Shown here: positions 17,470 to 26,460 of the stretch, piece by piece | Layout of the letters: every line of letters starts with the position of its first letter | Position numbering within the stretch: the first letter of the stretch is position 1 | Assembly (NCBI GenBank): GCA_963835215.1 | Contig: CAWIES010000002.1 | Coordinates: 930,001 to 994,000, forward strand | Length of the DNA: 64,000 bases | Reading direction: 5' to 3' | Source: Roseiarcus sp963835215 | GTDB lineage: Bacteria > Pseudomonadota > Alphaproteobacteria > Rhizobiales > Beijerinckiaceae | Made by a program: the position numbers and the translations under genes | The notes under the pieces: generated by a model | What the model was told of the DNA's origin: nothing | Seen by the model: the letters and a program-made list of their open reading frames with translations, nothing else | Database searches by the model: none

Positions 17470-17804
17470 ATCGGCCGCACTTCCATCGTTCCGTGCTCGG
17501 CCCCCGGGCAGCGCGCCGCCCAGCCGATCGCCGCGTCGAGATCGGCGACATCGATCATGTAATAGCCGCCGAGCTGCTCCTTGACCTCGGCGAAGGGGCC
17601 GTTGAGCACGGAGGTCTTGCCCTTGACGGTTTTGACGACGGTGGCGGTCGAAGTCGGCTGCAGCCGTTCGGCGCCGCGCATGACGCCGGCCTGCTGCAAG
17701 GCCTGGGTGTAGGCGCCATAGGCGGCCAGAACCTTCTCGTTCTCGCTCTTCGACATTTTGGCCATCGCGTCTTCGGCGGAATGGATCATCAGCAGATATT
17801 GCAT
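17457..17804 (-). CDS. YCII-related (DGPF) protein, ECF42 partner
   Basis: 115 residues from the ATG at 17804 (MQYLLMIHSAEDAMAK). It has the DGPF-family core NGPFAEVKEQLGGYYMIDV (about residues 68-86, with N replacing the D of DGPF) and the closing CPGAEHGTMEVRPIW. YCII-like proteins are small ferredoxin-fold proteins of uncertain activity, widely encoded beside ECF42 sigma factors and often among their regulated genes. It overlaps the sigma gene by 13 bases, so the two are co-transcribed. It could be a sensor or enzyme; the sequence does not decide. Confidence 0.92.
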   Translation of the reverse strand: MQYLLMIHSAEDAMAKMSKSENEKVLAAYGAYTQALQQAGVMRGAERLQPTSTATVVKTVKGKTSVLNGPFAEVKEQLGGYYMIDVADLDAAIGWAARCPGAEHGTMEVRPIWSM

Positions 17805-17895
17805 GAGTGTGCCTCTCGTTTGACGCGGGCCTTGTGCCGCGCTCATGACAAAGACGGGCGACCCCGTCGCGTTTCGACAGGGGGGCGAACTTTTT

Positions 17896-19086
17896 TCACT
17901 CCGTCAGTTCGACCGCCATCGCCGTGCCCTCGCCCCCGCCAATGCAAAGGGCGGCGACCCCGCGCCTGAGGCCGCGCGCCTTCAGCGCCGCGAGCAGCGT
18001 GACGAGGATGCGTGCGCCCGACGCGCCGATCGGATGGCCAAGGGCGCAGGCGCCGCCGTTGACGTTGACCGCGTCGTCGGGCAGGCCGAGATCGCGCATC
18101 GCCGCCATCGCCACGACGGCGAAGGCCTCGTTGATCTCAAAGAGGTCGACCGTCTCGGCGCTCCAGCCGGTCTTGGCGAAGAGGCGGCGGATCGCGCCGA
18201 TCGGCGCGGTGGCGAACAGGCGCGGCGCGGCGGCGTAAGTCGCGTGGCCGATGACGCGGGCGATGGGCCGGAGCCCGCGCCGCGCGGCTTCCTCCTCGCG
18301 GGTCAGCACGAGCGCGGCGGCGCCGTCCGAGATCGAGCTCGAATTTGCCGCGGTGACAGTGCCGCCGTCGCGGAACGCGGGCTTGAGGGTCGGGATCTTT
18401 TCGGGCTTTGCTTTCGGGGGCTGCTCGTCGGCGGCGACGACCGCCTCATTTGCGCGGGCCTTGACCGGAACGGGCGCGATCTCCACGGCAAAGGCGCCCT
18501 CGCGTATCGCGCGATTGGCGCGCTCCAGCGATCGCAGCGCGTAAGCGTCCTGCGCCGCGCGTGTGAATTGATAATGCTCCGCGCAATCCTCGGCAAAGGT
18601 CCCCATCAGCCGGCCCTTGTCGTAGGCGTCTTCCAGCCCATCCAAGAACATCGAGTCGACGACGCGGCCGTGGCCCATGCGATAGCCGACGCGGGCGCGC
18701 TCAAGGAGATAGGGCGCATTGCTCATGCTCTCCATGCCGCCAGCGACGACGATGGCGGCCGAGCCGGCGGCGAGCTGATCGCAGGCGATCATCGCCGCCT
18801 TCATGCCGGAGCCGCACATCTTGTTGACCGTCGTCGCGCCGACGTGGACGGGCAGTCCGGCGGCGAGCGCCGCCTGGCGCGCTGGCGCCTGGCCGAGCCC
18901 GGCCGGCAGCACGCAACCCATCACGGCCTCGTCGACCGCCTCGCCGGGCAGGCCGGCGCGCTCAAGCGCCGCATGAATCGCGACCGCCCCCAGCGCCGGG
19001 GCGGCGACATCCTTCAGCTCGCCAAGAAACCCGCCCATCGGCGTGCGCGCCGCGCCAACGATGACGATCGGATCAGGGACGGACAT
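17896..19086 (-). CDS. Acetyl-CoA C-acetyltransferase (biosynthetic-type thiolase)
   Basis: 396 residues, the usual thiolase length. The nucleophilic Cys is in NKMCGSGMKAAM (about residue 89), the catalytic His in ALGHPIGASGARI (about 350) and the second Cys in LCIGGGEGTAM (about 382). The start VPDPIVIVGAARTPMGGF is typical. The enzyme condenses two acetyl-CoA to acetoacetyl-CoA or does the reverse, feeding polyhydroxybutyrate synthesis or acetoacetate/fatty acid degradation. No phaB or phaC is adjacent, so which pathway it serves is unclear. A ribosome-binding site AGAGGA lies ten bases upstream. Confidence 0.95.
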   Translation of the reverse strand: MSVPDPIVIVGAARTPMGGFLGELKDVAAPALGAVAIHAALERAGLPGEAVDEAVMGCVLPAGLGQAPARQAALAAGLPVHVGATTVNKMCGSGMKAAMIACDQLAAGSAAIVVAGGMESMSNAPYLLERARVGYRMGHGRVVDSMFLDGLEDAYDKGRLMGTFAEDCAEHYQFTRAAQDAYALRSLERANRAIREGAFAVEIAPVPVKARANEAVVAADEQPPKAKPEKIPTLKPAFRDGGTVTAANSSSISDGAAALVLTREEEAARRGLRPIARVIGHATYAAAPRLFATAPIGAIRRLFAKTGWSAETVDLFEINEAFAVVAMAAMRDLGLPDDAVNVNGGACALGHPIGASGARILVTLLAALKARGLRRGVAALCIGGGEGTAMAVELTE

Positions 19087-19227
19087 GGCGCATGTTCCTC
19101 TCTGGGCACGTGTTTGGCCTTTGGCGCCCCCAACCAGTCTAGCGGAAGCCGTCGCGCACTGTCATTCCCGCGCCGGCGGGGGCCGAGGACCGTAGGTCGC
19201 GCGGCCGCGTCCGTCACAATCCCGCCG

Positions 19228-19352
19228 CCCTCGTCGTTCGAGACGCCTGCTGACGCAGGCTCCTCACGATGAGGGCTTCGCTTCGCGCCTCGGCTCCGAT
19301 TCCCCTCATCGTGAGGAGCGACGCGCCAGCGGCGCGTCTCGAACGACGAGGG
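19228..19352. repeat. Large palindromic intergenic repeat (CCCTCRTCG type)
   Basis: Fills much of the 316-base gap between the thiolase and moeB starts (19087-19402), which otherwise shows nothing recognisable. The arm at 19228-19275 has outer blocks CCCTCGTCGTTCGAGACGC and GCTCCTCACGATGAGGG. These are perfectly complementary to the arm at 19303-19352, while the arm centres differ. The whole can fold into a long cruciform. This sequence type recurs in many Hyphomicrobiales intergenic regions. Confidence 0.85.
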
Positions 19353-19402
19353 GGAGCGGCGAACATTGCCCCGCCGCCGATCGGGCGCGTAAACTGGCGC
19401 CC

Positions 19403-20215
19403 ATGAAACTCAGCAAGGAAGAGGTCGAGCGCTATTCCCGCCAGATCGTGCTGCGCGGGCTTGGCGGCCCGGGGCAGAACAAGCTCAAGGGAGCGCGCGT
19501 GCTGGCGATCGGCGCGGGCGGGCTCGGCTCGCCGGCGTTGCAATATCTCGCGGGGGCCGGAGTCGGCACGCTGGGCATCGTCGACGATGATGTCGTCTCG
19601 CTCTCCAATCTGCATCGCCAAGTGCTGCACGCAACCGAGAGCCTTGGCCGCAAGAAGGTCGACAGCGCGCAAGCGGCGATCGCGCGGCTCAACCCACATG
19701 TCGCAGTTGAGAAGATCGAACAGCGGCTCGACGAAGCGAACGCGCGCGCGCTGATCGCCGACTGGGATGTCGTGCTCGACGGCTCCGACAATTTCGCCAC
19801 GCGCTACGCGCTCTCCGACGCATGCTTCTATGCCGGCCGGCCGCTGGTGAGCGCGGCGATCGGCGAATTCGACGGCACGCTGACGACGCTGAAGCCCTAT
19901 GAAGACGGCCCTGATGGGCGGCCCAACCCGACCTATCGCTGCCTGTTTCCCGAGCCGCCGCCGCCGGGGACCGTTCCCGCCTGCGCGGAAGCCGGCGTGC
20001 TCGGCGCGCTCGCCGGCGTGCTCGGCTCGCTGATGGCGATGGAGGCGATCCGCGAGATCGTCGGCGGCTTTTCTCAGGGCGACCGCGGCATGGTCGGCCG
20101 GCTGCTGATGATCGACGCGCGCGCGATGCGCTTCGAGACGCTGAGCTACGGCTGGGACGAAGCCAATCCGCTGAACGGCGCGGCCGCGCAGGCGCGCATG
20201 GTCAATTCTCGTTAA
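19403..20215 (+). CDS. moeB: MoeB/ThiF-family adenylyltransferase
   Basis: 270 residues. The N-terminus RYSRQIVLRGLGGPGQNKL leads into the Rossmann-type ATP loop GAGGLGSPALQYLAGAGVG (about residues 37-55). DNFATRYALSDACF and VPACAEAGVLG (the catalytic-type Cys) follow. These enzymes adenylate the C-terminal Gly-Gly of MoaD or ThiS to enable sulfur transfer in molybdopterin or thiamine synthesis. The first Cys of the zinc-binding CxxC pair is replaced (TYRC) and the second pair is missing, so it looks like a zinc-free variant. No clear Shine-Dalgarno is visible before the ATG. It could serve another ubiquitin-like partner. Confidence 0.85.
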   Translation: MKLSKEEVERYSRQIVLRGLGGPGQNKLKGARVLAIGAGGLGSPALQYLAGAGVGTLGIVDDDVVSLSNLHRQVLHATESLGRKKVDSAQAAIARLNPHVAVEKIEQRLDEANARALIADWDVVLDGSDNFATRYALSDACFYAGRPLVSAAIGEFDGTLTTLKPYEDGPDGRPNPTYRCLFPEPPPPGTVPACAEAGVLGALAGVLGSLMAMEAIREIVGGFSQGDRGMVGRLLMIDARAMRFETLSYGWDEANPLNGAAAQARMVNSR

Positions 20216-20353
20216 GCAAGTTTGGTTGCTTTCTCCTAACCATCCCGGCAGCTCGTCGCGGCGGCGAAGTCGAATCGCGCGTATATTAACCCTGTTCGGC
20301 GTTTGTCGCCGCAGGGCGCGCGAGCGCCGGCGGCGCTTCGCGAGGAGTTGGTC

Positions 20354-21049
20354 ATGCGTCGCGTTCCCGCTGTGTTTGTTCCCGCTTGTTTTGCGCTTTC
20401 CACCCTTTCCATCCTGGCCTTCGGCGTCCGCGACGCCGCGGCGGCCAACGGCGAACTTGGCGGCGGCTTCATCGAATTGCTGCTGACCGGCTCGGCCGGC
20501 CCCAGCCACATGAGCGAGCCATCCGCCGCCGCCCAGCCGCAATCGGCCGTCGATCCGGCCCAGCAAGTCGCCGCGCTGTCGCCCACCGTCGTCGAGGCGC
20601 AACCGGCGGAGGAATTCCGCCGTCAGGAGGTCGACTATTCCGGCCCCGAGGCGCCCGGCACGATCGTCATCGACACGCCGCAGAAGTTTCTGTTCCTGGT
20701 GCAGCCGGGCGGCAAGGCGATCCGCTATGGCGTCGGCGTCGGACGCCCCGGCTTCGAATGGGCGGGGGTCAGATCGATCAGCCGCATGGCCGAATGGCCT
20801 GGCTGGACGCCGCCGCCGCAGATGATGTTGCGCCGGCCCGATCTGCCCGCCCACATGGACGGCGGGCCCGACAATCCACTGGGCGCGCGCGCACTCTATC
20901 TCGGCTCGTCGCTCTACCGCATCCACGGCACCAACGAGCCCGAGACGATCGGCCAGAACATGTCGTCGGGCTGCATTCGCATGATGAATGACGACGTCAT
21001 CGATCTCTTCAACCGCGTCCACGTCGGCACGAAGGTGATCGTCATCTGA
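20354..21049 (+). CDS. L,D-transpeptidase (YkuD domain)
   Basis: 231 residues from the ATG at 20354, which has GAGGAG nine bases upstream. A signal peptide (MRRVPAVFVPACFALSTLSI, then AAAA) directs it to the periplasm. A low-complexity linker follows (about 30-75). The catalytic domain runs from TIVIDTPQKFLFLVQPGGKA to the end. The active-site signature RIHGTNEP and MSSGCIRMMNDDVIDL holds His, Ser and the nucleophilic Cys. The enzyme makes 3-3 peptidoglycan cross-links or anchors proteins to the wall. It is separate from moeB, with a promoter region in 20216-20353. Confidence 0.95.
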   Translation: MRRVPAVFVPACFALSTLSILAFGVRDAAAANGELGGGFIELLLTGSAGPSHMSEPSAAAQPQSAVDPAQQVAALSPTVVEAQPAEEFRRQEVDYSGPEAPGTIVIDTPQKFLFLVQPGGKAIRYGVGVGRPGFEWAGVRSISRMAEWPGWTPPPQMMLRRPDLPAHMDGGPDNPLGARALYLGSSLYRIHGTNEPETIGQNMSSGCIRMMNDDVIDLFNRVHVGTKVIVI

Positions 21050-21072
21050 AGCGGCGCAGTCCGTTGCGCCCC

Positions 21073-21720
21073 TCAGACGTCGATGCCGCCGCCAGACCCG
21101 TCGTCGAAGTCGCCGCCGGTTTCGTAGTCGGCCGGATCGACGAATGCGTCGTGATCGGGGTCGGTCTCGGGCAGCTTGAGGTCGGCTGGCGTCGCGGTCG
21201 CGCCCGAGCCGGCGTCGTGGAAATGGTTGGTCGTTGCCTCGCCGAAGAGGTTTCCTTGAGCCCCGTGGCCGCCCAGCAGCAGGTGCTCGATCGCGTTGGC
21301 CGCCAACATGCCGCCGGCGACGCCGGTCGCGGTCGACATGACGCCGGCGAGGAACCCGCCGCCCGGCGCTACAACCGGCGGCGCGCCCCACGGGCCGGCG
21401 GGGGCGCGCGGGGGCGGCTGATCGGCGCTGGGCTCGTGATCGGGACCGGCGCCCAGCAGCGAATGGCCGAGATCGCCCAGAAAGCTCGGCGCAGTCGCCT
21501 CGGGGGCAAGGCGCGCCTCGAGCTCTTGAATGCGCTGGGCGGCGGCGTCGAGGGCCTGGCGCTGCAGCAGCGCGGTCTGGGCGAGAACGTAGGGCGCGTA
21601 GGGCTGTTCGCGCGCCGCCTCGGCGATGAAAGCCTCCGCCTCGCCGTCGCGGGGATTTCCCGCCGCCGTGCGGATGCGCTCGAACAGCTCGGCGAGCATC
21701 TGGCGTTCTTGGGGGGTCAT
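21073..21720 (-). CDS. DUF2076 family protein
   Basis: 215 residues. It starts MTPQERQMLAELFERIRTAA, followed by EAEAFIAEAAREQPYAPYVLAQTALLQRQAL and a coiled-coil segment (to about residue 70). The middle is Pro-rich. A Gly/Ala-rich stretch, GFLAGVMSTATGVAGGMLAANAIEHLL (about 120-150), could sit at a membrane. The C-terminus is acidic and Gly-rich. This matches the DUF2076 family, found in alpha- and gammaproteobacteria and sometimes described as periplasmic ligand-binding; the function is unproven. It is divergent from purA with a 219-base gap. Confidence 0.88.
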   Translation of the reverse strand: MTPQERQMLAELFERIRTAAGNPRDGEAEAFIAEAAREQPYAPYVLAQTALLQRQALDAAAQRIQELEARLAPEATAPSFLGDLGHSLLGAGPDHEPSADQPPPRAPAGPWGAPPVVAPGGGFLAGVMSTATGVAGGMLAANAIEHLLLGGHGAQGNLFGEATTNHFHDAGSGATATPADLKLPETDPDHDAFVDPADYETGGDFDDGSGGGIDV

Positions 21721-21876
21721 GGGCGTCTCCGTCTCGTGCCTCGCCGTTCGCCGATTCGATATGGGGTGGACAGGTTACGATCCAGGCGGCCGTGCGCAAG
21801 CCGCGCTCGGCTAGCGGGAAATCGGAACGCGACTTTACTCAGCGGTTGCAATCGCGTAGTCCATACGCGCAATGAG

Positions 21877-21914
21877 CCCCGGTCCAGCCCATTGTTGCTG
21901 GCGCCGGGGTTTTT
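21877..21914 (+). terminator. Terminator-like hairpin in the purA leader
   Basis: CCCCGG (21877-21882) pairs with CCGGGG (21904-21909), and inside it CCAGC pairs with GCTGG; five T follow (21910-21914). It lies 26 bases before the purA ATG. The nearest upstream plus-strand gene ends more than 800 bases away, so it does not look like that gene's terminator. A role as an attenuator in the purA leader is inferred. Confidence 0.7.
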
Positions 21915-21939
21915 CGTTCGAATCGAGGAACGCGCGACG

Positions 21940-23235
<1,296 letters not shown>

Positions 23236-23279
23236 TTTCCCCCTCGCGCCGGCGGGCGCGCGGGCGACCGGACCCGAGA

Positions 23280-24989
23280 ATGGCTGACTACTACTCTCTT
23301 CTGGCGAAAGCCGTTTCCAACCTGCCCAAGGCGGGACCGGAACCGGCGCGAAAAGCGATCTACGAGCGCGCGCGCAAAGCGCTGGTGCGCCAATTGCGCT
23401 CGCTTGGGCCGGCTCTGTCGGAAGCCGACATCGCGCGCGAAGAGGCGGCGCTGGAGACGGCGATCGGCAAGCTCGAAGGCCAGTTTTCGTCCCTCTCCGC
23501 GTCCTCTACGAGCGCCCCGGCGCGCCCCGCGCCGCCTGCGCCCCCGCCGATCGGGTCGCGTCCCGGCGACATGGGCGCGCGTCCGTCAACGAGCTACGTG
23601 CCCCCGCCTCGACCCGCGCCGCCCGGAAGCGGCGCCGCGCGCATCCCGATGCCCGATACGCCGCTGGCGCGACCGGCCTCGCCGCCCCCGCCTCGGCCGG
23701 GCTCGCTCTCGGACGCGCCATCCGTCCGGCCCACCGCGCCCTCGCTCTCCGACCGTTTCTCGACTCCCGGCGCGGCGCCGCGGCCATCCTATTCGCCTGC
23801 GCCCGTCGCGCCGCGGCCCTCGCTCGGCGCGGCTGGCTCGCCGCTCGCCGCCCGCGCGCCGGCCCCCGCTTCGCGCTACGCGCCGACGCCTTCGCGGCGG
23901 GTTGAATCGTCAAGTTATCTGCCCAACGCGCCCGCGCTCAGTCGCGCCTTGGCCAACGAATACGACGACGACGAAGACAACGCGCCGCTGATCGAGGCGA
24001 GCGATGAACTCGAGCGCGCCGGTTACGCGCCGAGCGAGCCCGACGTGCTGCGCCCGAGCGCGCCCTCGCGGCTCGATGGCCAGCGACGCAGCGCCACGCC
24101 GTGGATCATCTTGGCGCTGGTTCTGGGCGTCGCGCTTTCGGTCGCGCTGTTCGCCTTCCTGTGGCGACAGAAGCCGCAAGACCTGGCGATCAAGGAGCCG
24201 GTCGAAACGCCGGCGGTCGAATCGACGACCAATCCCGCCAAGAGCGTCGAACGCGTCGCCGGCGCGCCGGCTTCGCCGACGCCCGCGCCGAGCGCCGATG
24301 CGTCGGCTGCTGCGCCAAGTCCCGCCGCGCCAAGTCCCTCGGCGCCGAGTCCCGCTGCGGCAAACGCCCCGACGCCGGCGGCGGCTCCCGCTCCCACCTC
24401 AGGCGCGAGCCCCGCGGCGGCAGCGGCCCCGGCGGCGGCGAGCGCAGGCGTCGCGGTGGCGGCGCGTGCGGCGATGCTGGTCGCCGTCGCCGCCGATCCG
24501 CAGAAACCGGCGGTCAGTCTCGGTTCGGTCGTCTGGAGCGTGATTCCTGCGGCGGCCGGTCAGCCGGCGAGCGTTGCGGTCAAGGCCGAGGCCGATATCC
24601 CCGACCTGAAGATGCACGCCGTGATGACGATGCGCAAAAACAACGATCCGAGCCTGCCCGCCTCTCACACCATCGAATTGCGGATCACCTTCGCCGATGG
24701 CGCCGACATCAAGGGCATCAAGGATATGCGGGTGCCGATGATGCGCCGCGACGATCCCCCGGCGCAGGACGCGCTGTCGGGCGTCAGGGTGAAGATCTCC
24801 GACAGCTATTTCCTGATCGGGCTCAATCGCGGCGACGCCGAGATTGCGCACAATATCGACCTGATCGCCAATCGCGGCTGGTTCGATTTCCCGATGCTGC
24901 TCGGCGACGACCGCATCGCCAAGCTGACCTTCGAGAAGGGCGCCGACGGCGAGCGCATCGTCAACGACGCGCTGGCGGCTTGGAAGTAG
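23280..24989 (+). CDS. Proline-rich single-pass membrane protein, function unknown
   Basis: 569 residues from the ATG at 23280, 44 bases after purA. The N-terminal 60-70 residues form a conserved helical unit (MADYYSLLAKAVSNLPKAG, RKAIYERARKALVRQLRSL) known from hypothetical proteins across Hyphomicrobiales. A long Pro/Ala/Ser-rich disordered stretch follows (about 80-220), then one transmembrane helix (WIILALVLGVALSVALFAFL, near 280) and a second Ala/Pro/Ser-rich linker. The C-terminal folded domain (about 400-569) includes IELRITFADGADIKGIKDMR. The membrane topology suggests a cytoplasmic helical unit connected to a periplasmic domain. It may be co-transcribed with purA. No function is known to me. 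Confidence 0.8.
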   Translation: MADYYSLLAKAVSNLPKAGPEPARKAIYERARKALVRQLRSLGPALSEADIAREEAALETAIGKLEGQFSSLSASSTSAPARPAPPAPPPIGSRPGDMGARPSTSYVPPPRPAPPGSGAARIPMPDTPLARPASPPPPRPGSLSDAPSVRPTAPSLSDRFSTPGAAPRPSYSPAPVAPRPSLGAAGSPLAARAPAPASRYAPTPSRRVESSSYLPNAPALSRALANEYDDDEDNAPLIEASDELERAGYAPSEPDVLRPSAPSRLDGQRRSATPWIILALVLGVALSVALFAFLWRQKPQDLAIKEPVETPAVESTTNPAKSVERVAGAPASPTPAPSADASAAAPSPAAPSPSAPSPAAANAPTPAAAPAPTSGASPAAAAAPAAASAGVAVAARAAMLVAVAADPQKPAVSLGSVVWSVIPAAAGQPASVAVKAEADIPDLKMHAVMTMRKNNDPSLPASHTIELRITFADGADIKGIKDMRVPMMRRDDPPAQDALSGVRVKISDSYFLIGLNRGDAEIAHNIDLIANRGWFDFPMLLGDDRIAKLTFEKGADGERIVNDALAAWK

Positions 24990-24995
24990 TCTGCC

Positions 24996-25949
24996 TCACA
25001 GCGGCAGATTGAAGACCCGCGTCGAGACGAAATAACCGCTCTCGATCGATCCGAACGCGATCGGCGAACCCAGGCACGCCGCGTAGGCCGGCCCTTCGGG
25101 CGGCAGGCCGGCGCCGCGCAGCAGCAGCTTTTGACCGCGTCGCAAGATCGCCGCCCCGTTGCGGTCGAGCGCGAGACGCGGCAATTCGGCAAGACCCGCT
25201 TCGATCGGCCCCAGCGCCGCCGCGCGCGCTTCGGGCGAAGCATCGAGCGCGTCGAGCGGCGTTGCGAGGTCGACGGAAAACGGCCCGACGCGCGTGCGCC
25301 GCAGAAAAACAACGTGGCCGCCGCAGCCCAGCAGCCGGCCGAGATCGCGCGCCAGCGCGCGCACATAGGCGCCCTTGCCGCATTCGGCCTCGAAACGGGC
25401 TTCATCGCGCTCGGCCTCGACCAGCGTCAGCCGATGGACAACGATCTCACGCGAGGCGATCTCGAACGCCTCGCCGCCACGGGCAAGATCGTAGGCGCGC
25501 TCGCCGGCGATGCGAATGGCCGAATAGGTCGGCGGCGTCTGGGTGATAAGGCCGACGAAGCGCGGCAGCATCGCCTCGATTTGCTCGCGGCTGGGGCGCG
25601 TCTCGGAGCGCACGACGATCTTGCCTTCGGCGTCGTCAGTGTCGGTCTCTTCGCCCCAGCGCACGACGAACTGATAGGCCTTGGTCCCGTCCTGAACGAC
25701 CGGCACGGTCTTGGTCGCTTCGCCGAACGCGATCGGCAACACGCCAGAGGCGAGCGGATCGAGCGTGCCGGCGTGGCCGACCTTCTTGGCGTTGAACAGG
25801 CGCTTGAGCTGCGCGACGGCTTGGGTCGAGGTGACGCCGACCGGCTTGTCGAGATTGATCCAGCCGTTGATCTCGTCGCGCGGCGGGCGGCGGCTCTGGG
25901 GCTGGCGCGACTTCGGTTGCGGCGCTTGGGCTTCCACGTCTTCGTTCAC
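24996..25949 (-). CDS. truB: tRNA pseudouridine(55) synthase
   Basis: 317 residues. After a basic, disordered N-terminus comes GWINLDKPVGVTSTQAV, then GHAGTLDPLASGVLPIAFG, which holds the catalytic Asp. Then come AYQFVVRWGEETDTDDAEG and the GAYVRALARDLG motif. The enzyme converts U55 in the T-loop of tRNAs to pseudouridine. It is the last gene of the rimP-nusA-ylxR-infB-rbfA-truB unit, and its start overlaps the rbfA stop by four bases. Its end lies six bases from the convergent gene at 23280-24989. Confidence 0.97.
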   Translation of the reverse strand: MNEDVEAQAPQPKSRQPQSRRPPRDEINGWINLDKPVGVTSTQAVAQLKRLFNAKKVGHAGTLDPLASGVLPIAFGEATKTVPVVQDGTKAYQFVVRWGEETDTDDAEGKIVVRSETRPSREQIEAMLPRFVGLITQTPPTYSAIRIAGERAYDLARGGEAFEIASREIVVHRLTLVEAERDEARFEAECGKGAYVRALARDLGRLLGCGGHVVFLRRTRVGPFSVDLATPLDALDASPEARAAALGPIEAGLAELPRLALDRNGAAILRRGQKLLLRGAGLPPEGPAYAACLGSPIAFGSIESGYFVSTRVFNLPL

Positions 25950-26356
25950 GGCTCGCCCTCGTCATCGCGGCGCAAATCGCGCGCGACCTGCGGCGATTTC
26001 AGCAGCGCATCGATCGCGTCGTTGGCCGAGAAACTGTCGTCGAGCACGAAGCGCAATTCGGGCGCGTATTTCAGATTGACGCGGCGCGCGACCAGCGCGC
26101 GCAATTCCTTCTGATGCTCTTTGAGCGCGTTGATCGTCTTCTCGGCGTTCTTGCCCCCAAGCGGCATCACGGCGACCGTCGCATGGCGAAGATCGCTCGA
26201 CATGCGCACTCCGGGCACCGTCACCACCTGCCGGTTCAGGACGGGATCGACGATCTCACCGCGTTGCAGAACGTCGGCGACGGCGTGACGGATCGCCTCG
26301 CCGACCCGCTCAAGGCGGTGCGAAGGGCTGATGTTTCTGGGATCGGAGCGTGGCAT
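25946..26356 (-). CDS. rbfA: Ribosome-binding factor A
   Basis: 136 residues. SHRLERVGEAIRHAVADVL, then VTVPGVRMSSDLRHATVAVM and YAPELRFVLDDSFSANDAID are the type-II KH fold signatures of RbfA. It binds the 30S subunit and helps mature the 5' end of 16S rRNA, notably in the cold. It overlaps truB by four bases and follows infB by about 100 bases. The acidic/basic C-terminal tail (LRRDDEGEP) is short, as in alphaproteobacteria. Confidence 0.97.
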   Translation of the reverse strand: MPRSDPRNISPSHRLERVGEAIRHAVADVLQRGEIVDPVLNRQVVTVPGVRMSSDLRHATVAVMPLGGKNAEKTINALKEHQKELRALVARRVNLKYAPELRFVLDDSFSANDAIDALLKSPQVARDLRRDDEGEP

Positions 26357-26460
26357 GGGCGGCCTGAAATGCTAAAGCGCGGCGCCGTGAGGCGCGCCGG
26401 CGCAACGGAGAGAGCGCGAGCGGGCGGCGCCGCGGCGCCAACTTCGCTCGCGCGCGTCCG

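Noticed and set aside
19214..21799. A very long minus-strand open frame (861 codons) opposite moeB and the L,D-transpeptidase
   Set aside because: It is Arg/Ala-rich low-complexity translation antisense to two clearly conserved genes, a normal by-product of high GC.
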